Source: Catenulispora sp. MAP5-51 (lineage in GTDB: Bacteria > Actinomycetota > Actinomycetes > Streptomycetales > Catenulisporaceae). From it: DNA of 64,000 nucleotides. The notes beneath the pieces are model-generated. The model did no database searches. It saw nothing but the letters and a program-made list of their open reading frames with translations, and was not told the DNA's origin. The DNA is taken from contig NZ_JBGCCH010000003.1 in NCBI RefSeq assembly GCF_041261205.1, positions 1 through 64,000 of the forward strand, given 5' to 3'. Position 1 is the stretch's first letter, and every line of letters starts with the position of its first letter. Of the stretch, positions 7,162 to 15,114 are shown in pieces. The translations under genes were made by a program, and so were the position numbers.

Positions 7162-8823
7162 ATGAGCAGGAAACCCAGGAGTCTGAAACAGATCCAGGCT
7201 CAGCTGTCCGAGCAGTTGCGGGCCACCGACCATTCCTGGGCCGACATCGGCCGGGAGTTCCAGCGGCGGTTCCACGTCAACGCGCGCGTCGCGTTGCGCC
7301 AGGCCCGCGGCTGGACCCAGCCGGAGGCCGCCGAGCGGTGGAACCGGCGCTGGCCGGACGACCCGAAGACCTTCAAGAACTTCTCCTACTGGGAGGCCTG
7401 GCCCAGCTCCACCGGCTACGCGCCGTCGCTGGAGGTCCTGGACCGGATGGCGCAGCTGTACGAGTGCAGCGTCGCCGAACTCCTGTCCGACCTGGACGAC
7501 TACGGCGCCAAGAAGCGCCCGATGTTCAGCCAGGTCCGCGAGCCGGGTCCGGCCGGCGGGCTGCTGCCGCCGCCCCGCCAAGCCCCGCAGCCGTACGCAC
7601 TTGCGGCTGCGGCCCCGAACCTCGAGGCGCGGTACGACCCCTACTTCGGCGCGCCCCCGGCCAAGCAGGTGTACGACGACCTCGGCACGAACCCCGGCGA
7701 GCTGCTGTCCTCGATGTCGACGGCCGCTGAAATCAGCTCCTTGATGGAGTCCCCCGACGGCGGCAACAGCCTGTCCCGGCGTTCGGCGCTGCTGAATCTC
7801 AGCAGTCTGTTCGCCGTCGCCGCGGCCGCGCCGCTGGCCGGCGAGGCGGTCCTGCCGACCCCGAACGGCCGGGTGGATCCGGCGATGGTGGAGAACACCG
7901 GGCTGATCGTCGGCGGCCTGCGCCAGCAGAACGCCGCCCTGGGCCCGTCCGCGACGGTCCAGACCGGGCTCGCGGTCCGCGCCATGATGGAGGCCGTGGT
8001 CAGGGACGCCCCTCCCGGGCTCACCGGCCAGGCCTGGGTCGTCTACGGCGACCTGGCGCACCTGCTCGGCTGGATGATGTTCAACATGGGCCAGGACGAC
8101 GCGGCCCGGTTCTACTACGAGGACGCGCGCAAGGCCGCCTACCAGGCCGACGACTACGAGCTGGCGGCGAACATCCTGGCCGCCCAGGCGCATCTGAGCA
8201 TGTCCTCCGGCGACCACCAGACCGCCATCGACCACGCCCAGGCCGCCGAGGAGGCGGCCAAGCGCAGCCCGAGCCGCCGGGCCAAGGCCTACGCCGCCGA
8301 CATGACGGCCCGGGTCTACGCCTCGGCCGGCCAGGGCGCCCGCAGCCTCGCGGCGCTGGAGCGCGAGCGGCGGCAGATGCAGCGCATCGACTGGGCCGAG
8401 CCGGCCGCCGAGCGCTGGGGCTTCTACGGCCCGTCGTTCTACTGGGCCCGGGAGAGCGAGTGCCACCTGCTTCTGGGGCATCCGGTGGAGGCCGCAGACG
8501 CCGGGGCCCTGGCGCAGCAGCGGTTCAACCCGGCCTACCTGCACAACAACGCGATGGCACTGGCCCGGCGGGCCCAGGCGCAGGTGCAGTTCGGCGACGT
8601 GCCGGCGGCCTGCGCGGCGCTGGCCGAGGCGGCGCGCATGGCCACCCTGGCCGGATCGGTGCGACTCACGACCGAAATGAACCGGGCCCGCACGCTTCTG
8701 GTCCCGCACGACGACGAGGCCGTCGTGCAGGCCCTGGACGTGCGGTTGGACCGGTACCGCAAGCAGCGCGGCGCCGCCGGGGGCGGCACCGGGCCGAAGA
8801 AGTCTATGGAAGAGGTCTTATAA
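7162..8823 (+). CDS. XRE-type regulator with TPR-like C-terminus
   Basis: The product is 553 residues from ATG 7162. A GTG at 7126 is an alternative; neither has a good ribosome site. The N-terminus (about residues 30-100) is a divergent helix-turn-helix: VALRQARGWTQPEAAERWNRRW followed by LEVLDRMAQLYECSVAELL. A linker and a hydrophobic stretch (SSLFAVAAAAPLAGEAV, ~residue 210) follow. Then come alpha-helical repeats resembling TPRs (DLAHLLGWMMFNMGQDDAARFYYEDARKAA onward). Such regulators commonly sit beside DUF574 methyltransferases in actinomycetes, as here. The last sense codon is TTA (8818-8820), a rare codon in this genome type, so translation may depend on the bldA tRNA. Confidence 0.75.
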   Translation: MSRKPRSLKQIQAQLSEQLRATDHSWADIGREFQRRFHVNARVALRQARGWTQPEAAERWNRRWPDDPKTFKNFSYWEAWPSSTGYAPSLEVLDRMAQLYECSVAELLSDLDDYGAKKRPMFSQVREPGPAGGLLPPPRQAPQPYALAAAAPNLEARYDPYFGAPPAKQVYDDLGTNPGELLSSMSTAAEISSLMESPDGGNSLSRRSALLNLSSLFAVAAAAPLAGEAVLPTPNGRVDPAMVENTGLIVGGLRQQNAALGPSATVQTGLAVRAMMEAVVRDAPPGLTGQAWVVYGDLAHLLGWMMFNMGQDDAARFYYEDARKAAYQADDYELAANILAAQAHLSMSSGDHQTAIDHAQAAEEAAKRSPSRRAKAYAADMTARVYASAGQGARSLAALERERRQMQRIDWAEPAAERWGFYGPSFYWARESECHLLLGHPVEAADAGALAQQRFNPAYLHNNAMALARRAQAQVQFGDVPAACAALAEAARMATLAGSVRLTTEMNRARTLLVPHDDEAVVQALDVRLDRYRKQRGAAGGGTGPKKSMEEVL

Positions 8824-8944
8824 AGGTCGCCGAACAGCAGCGGCCGGCCAGGGAACAGTGCAAGCCTAGAGGGGTGGGTCGCGGCGGTTCGCGGTCGCGG
8901 ACGCCGCACCCGGACCTCCGACTTCCCCAAGGAGCACGAAGACG

Positions 8945-9796
8945 ATGACCGACCCGACCGGAGTGCCCGCCGGCACCGACGTGGACGCGATCTTCGACGA
9001 CCTCCCGTCGAACATCGACACCGACGTGTTCAGCGTCGCGCGGCTGTACGACTTCCTGCTCGGCGGCAAGCACAACTTCGCCCCCGACCGGGACTTCGGG
9101 CGGCAGCTGCTGGCGATCGAGCCCAACGGGCGCATGATCCTGCAGCAGAACCGCCTCTTCCTGGCCCGGGCCATCAGGGTGATGCTGGACGACGGCGTCC
9201 GGCAGTTCCTGGACCTGGGCAGCGGGATCCCGACCCAGAACTACGTGCACGAACTCGCGCACGCCGTGGACCCGGCGGCGCGGGTCGTCTACATCGACAA
9301 CGACCCGCCTGCGGTGAGCCACAGCAACTACATCCTGCGCGGCAACGACAACGCCGGCGCGGTGCTGGCCGACATGGTCGACGCCGAGCGGGTGCTGGGC
9401 GACCCCACCGTCAAGTCGCTGATCGACTTCGACAAGCCGGTGGGGCTCACCGCCCTGGCCGCCTGGCACTTCGTCAACGACGCCGACGATCCGGCCGGCG
9501 TGCTGCAGACCTACCGGCGGATGCTGGCACCGGGCAGCTACCTGGCGCTGACGCACGCCACGATCGACGGTGCCACCGGCGACCTGGTCCGCAACGTCCA
9601 GAGCCAGTACCAGGCGGTGATGAAGAACCCCTCGCCGCGCACGCGCGAGCAGATCGCCGGCTTCTTCGAGGGCTTCCGCATCGTCGACCCGGGCATCGTG
9701 AACCTGCCGGCCTGGCGTCCGGACAAGGCCGAGGACGCCGTCGGCGCGGAGAACGTCTGGTTCTACGGGGCGCTGGGCAAGCTGACGGCAGCCTGA
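8945..9796 (+). CDS. DUF574 (Methyltransf_19) SAM-dependent methyltransferase
   Basis: The product is 283 residues, typical of the family. Hallmarks are SVARLYDFLLGGKHNFAPDR near the N-terminus, QNRLFLARAIRVM, then the SAM-binding FLDLGSGIPTQ and VVYIDNDP. AAWHFVNDADDP lies in the middle. The substrate of this actinomycete family is unknown. AAGGAG lies ten bases before the ATG. The gene follows the XRE regulator with a 121-base gap and probably shares its control. Its 3' end overlaps the convergent ThiF-type gene by 34 bases, so no terminator separates them. Confidence 0.88.
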   Translation: MTDPTGVPAGTDVDAIFDDLPSNIDTDVFSVARLYDFLLGGKHNFAPDRDFGRQLLAIEPNGRMILQQNRLFLARAIRVMLDDGVRQFLDLGSGIPTQNYVHELAHAVDPAARVVYIDNDPPAVSHSNYILRGNDNAGAVLADMVDAERVLGDPTVKSLIDFDKPVGLTALAAWHFVNDADDPAGVLQTYRRMLAPGSYLALTHATIDGATGDLVRNVQSQYQAVMKNPSPRTREQIAGFFEGFRIVDPGIVNLPAWRPDKAEDAVGAENVWFYGALGKLTAA

Positions 9797-11721
9797 TTGC
9801 GGCCGTCGGCGATCAGCTCCTCCAGATCGACGTAGAACCGGCCGGACGCACAGGGGCCGCCGAGCAGGATCCGCCGGGCGGCCTCGGTCACCAGCGCGCC
9901 CCCGAGCGCCACTCCGGAGGCGAGCTGCGGCCAGCTGCTCAGCGTGCGGCCGATCTTCGGGATGCTCGCGGCCAGCGCCGGGGAGATCCGGTCGGCGTCG
10001 ACCATGGCCAGGATCAGATCCACGCGCTGGTCGAAGGTCAGGTCCAGGCAGTCGTCGGGGGTGAGCGTCCCGAGCAGGCCGTGCAGCAGCGGCCGGTGCG
10101 GCTCGCGGTCGAAGCGCTCGATGTCCAGCAGGCCGCGGTCGTTCGCGTCCATCACCACCGGCACGCCCAGGTCCCGGGCGGCCTCGCGGGCGGCGAGCTT
10201 CACCCACGGGGTGTCGCATTCCTCGACGAGCAGGTCGATCGGACCATGGCCGCCCAGGAAGAACTCCTTCACCGTGTCCTCGGTCAGGCCGGCGGGGAAG
10301 ATCTCGATGTCCAGATAGGGATCGATCTCGAACATCTGCCGGGCCGCGATGACGGCCTTGTTCACACCGATCTGGTGCAGGCCGGCGCGCAGCCGGTTCA
10401 GGTTGGACACGCTCAGCGTGTCGAAGTCGGCCAGTTTGAAGGCCCCGGCGACGCCTTCCTGGGCCAGGGTCAGCGCGGCGCTGTTGCCGACCGACAGGCC
10501 GATGACGCCGATCCGCTTGTCCAGCAGCCGGCGCTGCTCGGGCCGGTCGATCTTGCCGCGGTTGCGGTCGGTGCGGACCAGGCGGAACTCCTCGCGCGGC
10601 AGGACGTGGACCAGGCGGCCGGACCACGGGTACCAGGCCCAGGCGCCGTAGTCCCAGGGCCGGGCGCCGTCCAGCTGGTCCCGGCGGGCCGCGTCCAGCT
10701 CGTCGGCGTCCAGGACGCGCCCGGGGTCGCGGGCCCGGATCAGCTCCTCCAGCTGGGCCTCGATGGTGTCGGCGACCTCGCGGACCGCGCCGGTGTCCAG
10801 CAGCGAGCCCATCGCCACCCGGTCGTCGTGCCGGGCCGGCTCGAACAGGACCGGCTTCCAGCGGTGCGGGTCCGCCGGGCCGATCGCGGTGAGGCGGCGC
10901 GGCGGGGCGTCTCGCCAGACCGGCCCGCGGTGCGGGACGGTGAATGAGCGCCCCCTCCCGGGCCCGGCGGCTTCGACGGCCGCGGCGGCTCCGGCTGTCC
11001 CGACGGCTCCGGCGGGGCAGCCCTGTTCCATCAGGTCGTAGCGGAACAGCAGCCGGTAGTCGTCGACCAGGGCGGTGTGCTCGCCGGCGCCCTCGGCGCA
11101 GCGGTGCAGCAGGATGACGACGTCCTCGGTGTACTTCTCGACGTAGCGCCGGGTGCCGGCGACCGGGTGGAAGCCGAAGCGCCCGTGGAAGCGGTCCTGG
11201 CCGTCGGCGGTGCCGGAAGTGCCGATCATCGCCGCCGCGCCGAGTTCGTGGGCGGCGGCCACGGCCAGCGCGTTCAGGTGCAGGCCCAGGCCCAGCTTGC
11301 GGGCCCGGTGCTCGACGACGAGCCGACTGTGTTCGAACACTGATCCTGGAGTCAGGCCCTCGGTGTGCAGGACCTCGTCATAGCGGGTGGCACCGAGGAA
11401 TTCCCTGGACTGGTACAGGGAAGCGGTGGCTGGTGTCAGGAGCCGGACATACCCCAGCGGCGGGCCGTGCAGGCCGTCGCGGCCGCGCCGGGCGGCGAAG
11501 TGCCAGGCGCCGTGGTCCTGGGGCTGGGCGTCGGGTTGGGAGTCGGGTTGGGCGTCGGGCCGGGCGCCGGGGTGGTCGCCGCCGCGGCTGGCGAAGGCCG
11601 GGCGCCGGCCCTGATCGAACAGGACGCGGGCGCGCAGACGCCGTATCTCCTGCAGGGCCTCGGGGGCCGCGTCCGGATCGGCGGGGGCGCGGAAGGCGGT
11701 GAAGATCCAGGGGGAATCCAT
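9763..11721 (-). CDS. FeeM-like N-acyltransferase fused to a ThiF/E1-like adenylyltransferase (Rv1355c-like)
   Basis: The product is 652 residues from ATG 11721; ATG 11733 is equally possible. Residues ~1-230 resemble GNAT-fold N-acyl amino acid synthases: EHSRLVV, RKLGLGLHLNALAVAAAHELGA and GRFGFHPVAGTRRYVEKYTED. Residues ~390-600 are an E1/ThiF Rossmann domain: IGVIGLSVGNSAALTLAQEGV as the nucleotide loop, LADFDTLSVSNLNR, and VEECDTPWVKLAAREAA. ThiF-like domains adenylate a carboxylate. The pairing suggests activation and amide formation on one chain. The layout resembles the mycobacterial Rv1355c (MoeY-annotated) family. The C-terminus overlaps the convergent methyltransferase, and a KAS III gene diverges from it. 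The product is unknown. Confidence 0.7.
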   Translation of the reverse strand: MDSPWIFTAFRAPADPDAAPEALQEIRRLRARVLFDQGRRPAFASRGGDHPGARPDAQPDSQPDAQPQDHGAWHFAARRGRDGLHGPPLGYVRLLTPATASLYQSREFLGATRYDEVLHTEGLTPGSVFEHSRLVVEHRARKLGLGLHLNALAVAAAHELGAAAMIGTSGTADGQDRFHGRFGFHPVAGTRRYVEKYTEDVVILLHRCAEGAGEHTALVDDYRLLFRYDLMEQGCPAGAVGTAGAAAAVEAAGPGRGRSFTVPHRGPVWRDAPPRRLTAIGPADPHRWKPVLFEPARHDDRVAMGSLLDTGAVREVADTIEAQLEELIRARDPGRVLDADELDAARRDQLDGARPWDYGAWAWYPWSGRLVHVLPREEFRLVRTDRNRGKIDRPEQRRLLDKRIGVIGLSVGNSAALTLAQEGVAGAFKLADFDTLSVSNLNRLRAGLHQIGVNKAVIAARQMFEIDPYLDIEIFPAGLTEDTVKEFFLGGHGPIDLLVEECDTPWVKLAAREAARDLGVPVVMDANDRGLLDIERFDREPHRPLLHGLLGTLTPDDCLDLTFDQRVDLILAMVDADRISPALAASIPKIGRTLSSWPQLASGVALGGALVTEAARRILLGGPCASGRFYVDLEELIADGRNQAAVSLPSAP

Positions 11722-11836
11722 GCTCAAGACCATGGGATGGCGAACCTGGCGGAAACAAGCCGGTTGTGCACCTTACGGGTGAATTCATCGCGAAAGTCCT
11801 ATGTGAGTCCGGTTCGCCCCGGCGAGAATCGACCGC

Positions 11837-12856
11837 GTGACCACACGCGCGGCAGTCGTCCAGGGGGTGGGCGGCTGCGTGCCGCCCCGCTCCGTCGACA
11901 ACAACGAATTGAGCTCACGGTTGGCGACGTCCGACGCGTGGATCAGGGAACGGCTCGGCATCGTCCGGCGCCACGTCGCCGACGGGGTCTCCACCGTCGA
12001 TCTGGCGGTGGAGGCCGGGGCCCGGGCTCTGGAGATGGCCGATGCCGGGGCCGGGATGGGCGCGCTGGACGTGGTCCTGCTGGCCACCACTACCCCGGAC
12101 CGATTATGCCCGGCGTCGGCGCCGGAGGTGGCCTCGCGGCTGGGGTACACCGGGATCGCGGCGTTCGACGTCAACGCGGTGTGCGCGGGGTTCGTGCACG
12201 CCCTGGCCACGGGGAACGCGCTGATCCGGGGGCACATGGCCGACCGGGTGCTGGTGATCGGCGCGGACGTGTTCACCACTTTGGTGGACCCGCAGGACCG
12301 GCTCACCGCCTCGATCTTCGGCGACGGCGCCGGGGCGCTGGTGCTGCGCGCCGGGGACCCGGACGAGCCCGGCGCGCTGCGGGCGTTCGATCTGGGCAGC
12401 GACGGGTCGCAGGTGGCGGCCGTGGAGGTGCCGGGGGGCGGGGCGCGGGACCGGCTGGGGATGCCGGTGGCGAATCAGCGGGCGTACTTGGTGATGGACG
12501 GGCCCGCGGTGTTCCGGCGGGCTGTGCGGGAGATGACGGCTTCCTCGCTCCGGGTCCTGGACAAGGCCGAGTGGGACGCGGCCTCGGTGCGGCGGTTCGT
12601 ACCGCACCAGGCGAACATCAGGATCATCCACGGCGTCGCCGAGCGGCTGGGGATCGGCGCGGAGCGCGTGGTCGCGAACATCCAGGACGTCGGGAACACG
12701 GTCGCGGCGTCGATCCCGCTGGCGCTGGCCGACGCGCACGACGCCGGCCGGCTGGCCGCCGGGCAGCGGGTGCTGATGACCTCGATCGGCGCCGGTCTGG
12801 CGTGGGGGTCGGCGGCGTTGACGTGGCCGCGGCTGGAGGGGAAGGCCCGGTTGTGA
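11837..12856 (+). CDS. 3-oxoacyl-ACP synthase III (FabH-like)
   Basis: The product is 339 residues with a complete thiolase-fold KAS III catalytic triad: Cys116 in NAVCAGF, His257 in VPHQANIRI and Asn287 in VGNTVAAS. IFGDGAGALVL is also conserved. Family members condense an acyl-CoA starter with malonyl-ACP, or transfer acyl groups in secondary metabolism. No acyl carrier protein or other fab gene is adjacent, so a specialised role beside the acyltransferase-ThiF gene is likelier than primary fatty acid synthesis. Leu90 is encoded by TTA (12104-12106), which suggests bldA-dependent translation. The GTG start has no clear Shine-Dalgarno sequence. Confidence 0.85.
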   Translation: MTTRAAVVQGVGGCVPPRSVDNNELSSRLATSDAWIRERLGIVRRHVADGVSTVDLAVEAGARALEMADAGAGMGALDVVLLATTTPDRLCPASAPEVASRLGYTGIAAFDVNAVCAGFVHALATGNALIRGHMADRVLVIGADVFTTLVDPQDRLTASIFGDGAGALVLRAGDPDEPGALRAFDLGSDGSQVAAVEVPGGGARDRLGMPVANQRAYLVMDGPAVFRRAVREMTASSLRVLDKAEWDAASVRRFVPHQANIRIIHGVAERLGIGAERVVANIQDVGNTVAASIPLALADAHDAGRLAAGQRVLMTSIGAGLAWGSAALTWPRLEGKARL

Positions 12857-12865
12857 GGCGATGCC

Positions 12866-12917
12866 CCGGTTTTCGCGCGAACTCAGAGACTCCGGTTTTC
12901 GCGCGAACTCGGAACTC
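12866..12917. repeat. 26-bp direct repeat plus short GGAACTC repeats
   Basis: CCGGTTTTCGCGCGAACTC occurs at 12866-12884 and again at 12892-12910, a 26-base period. It is followed by two overlapping copies of GGAACTC. The array fills the convergent gap between the KAS III and FMN reductase genes. Confidence 0.85.
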
Positions 12918-12922
12918 GGAAC

Positions 12923-13867
12923 TCAGATCCCGGACCTGAGCGCCGCCATCCGCTGCTCGAAGGGCACGACGTCCTCGAACTCGTCGCGGCGCCGGCGGGC
13001 GGCGCCCGGCTGGCCGGCCATCAGGTCGGCCAGTTCGCCGCCGGCCCGCTCGATGCGCTCGAACAGCGCCCCCTCCCCGGCCGAGGCCCAGTCCTCCGAG
13101 GCGGCGAACACCGCGGTCGGGACGATGAAGGCGCGCAGGTAAGCGAACATCGGGCGCAGCGCGTGGTCCAGCGCCAGCGAGTGGCGGGCGGTGCCGCCGG
13201 TGGCCGCTATCAGCGTCGGCTTGCTGGTCAGCGCGTCCTTGTCCAGGACGTCGAAGAAGGACTTGAACAGGCCGCTGTAGCTGGCGGTGTAGATGGGGCT
13301 GACGGCGATCAGGCCGTCGGCGCCCTCCACGGCGTCCAGCGCGGCGCGCAGCTTGGCGCCGGGGAAGCCGGCGACCATCGCGCCGGCGATGTCCAGCGCC
13401 AGATCGCGCAGCTCCAGGACCTCCACCAGCACCTGCCGCCCGCGCTCGCCGAGCCGGCCGCGCGCCGCCTCGGCCAGCCGGTCGGCCAGGATGCGCGCGG
13501 TCGAGGGCTGGCCCAGGCCCGCGGTGACGGCGACCAGGCGCAGGACGTCGCCGGCCGGGCCGGGGCGCGGCGGGCCGGGGTGGGCCCGGGCCGGAAGCAG
13601 GGCGCTGCTGCTGGCGGGATCGGGGGCGCGGGTGGCCGGCGGGGCGGCGAAGGGTGCGGCGAAGGTCGGGCCGGCGGGGATCTCGGGGAAGCCGAGGTCC
13701 GCGTAGGCGAGGCCGTTTGTGCCGGCGCCGGCGCCGTACTGGTTCGGTGCCCCGGCCTCGTGCCCGTTCGCGGGCAGGCCCGCCTGCCGGCCGAACCAGG
13801 CGCTCCCGCCCGACGGCGTGAAGCCCTCGTCGCCGAACCCGTTGTTCGCCGCCTCGTAAGCACTCAC
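12923..13867 (-). CDS. NADPH-dependent FMN reductase
   Basis: The product is 314 residues. The first ~105 residues are low-complexity Gly/Pro/Ala. Then a flavodoxin-like FMN reductase domain begins LRLVAVTAGLGQPSTARILADRL and contains LRDLALDIAGAM, GADGLIAVSPIYTASYSGLFKSFFDVL and TLIAATGGTARHSLAL. It reduces FMN with NAD(P)H, supplying reduced flavin. The GTG start overlaps the stop of the upstream LLM oxygenase in GTGA, so the two are translationally coupled and likely form a reductase/oxygenase pair. The long N-terminal tail is unusual for the family and may be disordered. Confidence 0.82.
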   Translation of the reverse strand: MSAYEAANNGFGDEGFTPSGGSAWFGRQAGLPANGHEAGAPNQYGAGAGTNGLAYADLGFPEIPAGPTFAAPFAAPPATRAPDPASSSALLPARAHPGPPRPGPAGDVLRLVAVTAGLGQPSTARILADRLAEAARGRLGERGRQVLVEVLELRDLALDIAGAMVAGFPGAKLRAALDAVEGADGLIAVSPIYTASYSGLFKSFFDVLDKDALTSKPTLIAATGGTARHSLALDHALRPMFAYLRAFIVPTAVFAASEDWASAGEGALFERIERAGGELADLMAGQPGAARRRRDEFEDVVPFEQRMAALRSGI

Positions 13868-15024
13868 GGTGCGATGGCCTCCTTCGTGTCGAACAAAGCC
13901 GACCGCTCATCATCCCGCGTCGCGGCCGTCCCCGCCTGGCTCCCGGCGGACCGGGCCGCCAGGCTCGCATGGGTCGGGGCGTCCGGGACGTCGGCGGGGC
14001 GGCCGATCGCGAACTCCTTGCGCAGCACCGGGACCACCTGCTCGCCGAGCAGGTCGATCTGCTCCAGCACCGTCTTCAGCGGCAGGCCGGCGTGGTCCAG
14101 CAGGAACAGCTGGCGCTGGTAGTCGCCGACGTAGTCGCGGAAGGACAGGGTGCGCTCGATCACCTGCTCCGGGGTGCCGACCGTGAGCGGGGTCTCGGCC
14201 GTGAACTCCTCCAGGGAGGGGCCGTGGCCGTAGACCGGTGCGTTGTCGAAGTAGGGCCGGAACTCGCGGACCGCGTCCTGGGAGTTCTTGCGCATGAACA
14301 CCTGGCCGCCCAATCCGACGATCGCCTGCTGCTCGGTGCCGTGCCCGTAGTGGGCGAAGCGCCGGCGGTACAGCGCGACCATGCGCTGCGTGTGTTCCTT
14401 CGGCCAGAAGATGTTGTTGTGGAAGAAACCGTCCCCATAGTACGCGGCCTGCTCGGCGATCTCGGGGGAGCGGATCGAGCCGTGCCAGACGAACGGCGCG
14501 ACGCCGTCCAGCGGCCGGGGCGTGGCGGTGAAGCCCTGCAGCGGGGTGCGGAAGCGGCCGGACCAGTCGACGACGTCCTCGTCCCAGAGCCGGCGCAGCA
14601 GCGCGTAGTTCTCCAGGGCCAGGTCGATGCCGTCGCGGATGTCCTTGCCGAACCACGGGTACACCGGGCCGGTGTTGCCGCGGCCCATGATCAGGTCCAC
14701 GCGGCCGTCGGCCAGGTGCTGCAGCATCGCGTAGTCCTCGGCGATCTTCACCGGGTCGTTGGTGGTGATCAGCGTGGTCGCGGTGCTCAGCAGCAGCTTG
14801 GAGGTGCGGCCGGCGATCCAGCCCAGCAGCGTGGTCGGGGAGGAGGGGACGAACGGCGGGTTGTGGTGCTCGCCGGTGGCGAAGACGTCCAGGCCGGCCT
14901 GCTCCGCGTGCTCGGCGATGGCGGCCATCGCCTTGATGCGCTCGTGCTCGGTCGGCGCGCGGCCCGTCGTGGGGTCGGGCGTCACGTCTCCGACGGTGAA
15001 GACGCCGAACTGCATCTGGCTCAC
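13864..15024 (-). CDS. LLM-class flavin-dependent monooxygenase
   Basis: The product is 386 residues, with a luciferase-like (beta/alpha)8 pattern. The N-terminus MQFGVFTVGDV leads to ATGEHHNPPFVPSSPTTLLGWIAG, then DLIMGRGNTGPVYPWFG and RSPEIAEQAAYYGDGFFHNN. These match the subgroup usually encoded with a CE1759-type FMN reductase, which is the next gene and is joined by a GTGA overlap. It would use FMNH2 from its partner to oxidise an unknown organic substrate. AGGAAGG precedes the GTG start. The leader contains an inverted repeat near a TACGAT -10 element, suggesting repressor control. Confidence 0.85.
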   Translation of the reverse strand: MSQMQFGVFTVGDVTPDPTTGRAPTEHERIKAMAAIAEHAEQAGLDVFATGEHHNPPFVPSSPTTLLGWIAGRTSKLLLSTATTLITTNDPVKIAEDYAMLQHLADGRVDLIMGRGNTGPVYPWFGKDIRDGIDLALENYALLRRLWDEDVVDWSGRFRTPLQGFTATPRPLDGVAPFVWHGSIRSPEIAEQAAYYGDGFFHNNIFWPKEHTQRMVALYRRRFAHYGHGTEQQAIVGLGGQVFMRKNSQDAVREFRPYFDNAPVYGHGPSLEEFTAETPLTVGTPEQVIERTLSFRDYVGDYQRQLFLLDHAGLPLKTVLEQIDLLGEQVVPVLRKEFAIGRPADVPDAPTHASLAARSAGSQAGTAATRDDERSALFDTKEAIAP

Positions 15025-15041
15025 GGTGGGACCTTCCTGTT

Positions 15042-15087
15042 GGTTGAAAGTTGAACAAACCCTTCAACCGGGCATGAGGAGATCGTA
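15042..15087 (-). promoter_or_regulatory. Promoter -10 and candidate operator of the LLM/FMN-reductase pair
   Basis: On the minus strand TACGAT (15087-15082) is a good -10 element. Just downstream, in the leader, TTCAACC and GGTTGAA pair perfectly (15063-15069 and 15042-15048), with a further internal GTTGAAC. A repressor bound there would block the start of transcription. Confidence 0.45.
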
Positions 15088-15114
15088 TTCCGCGAGGTTA
15101 GGTTCCCCTATCCT

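Noticed and set aside
10081-10947. Plus-strand open frame inside the ThiF fusion gene
   Set aside because: Biased Val/Gln/Gly shadow translation. The minus strand has clear GNAT and E1 motifs.
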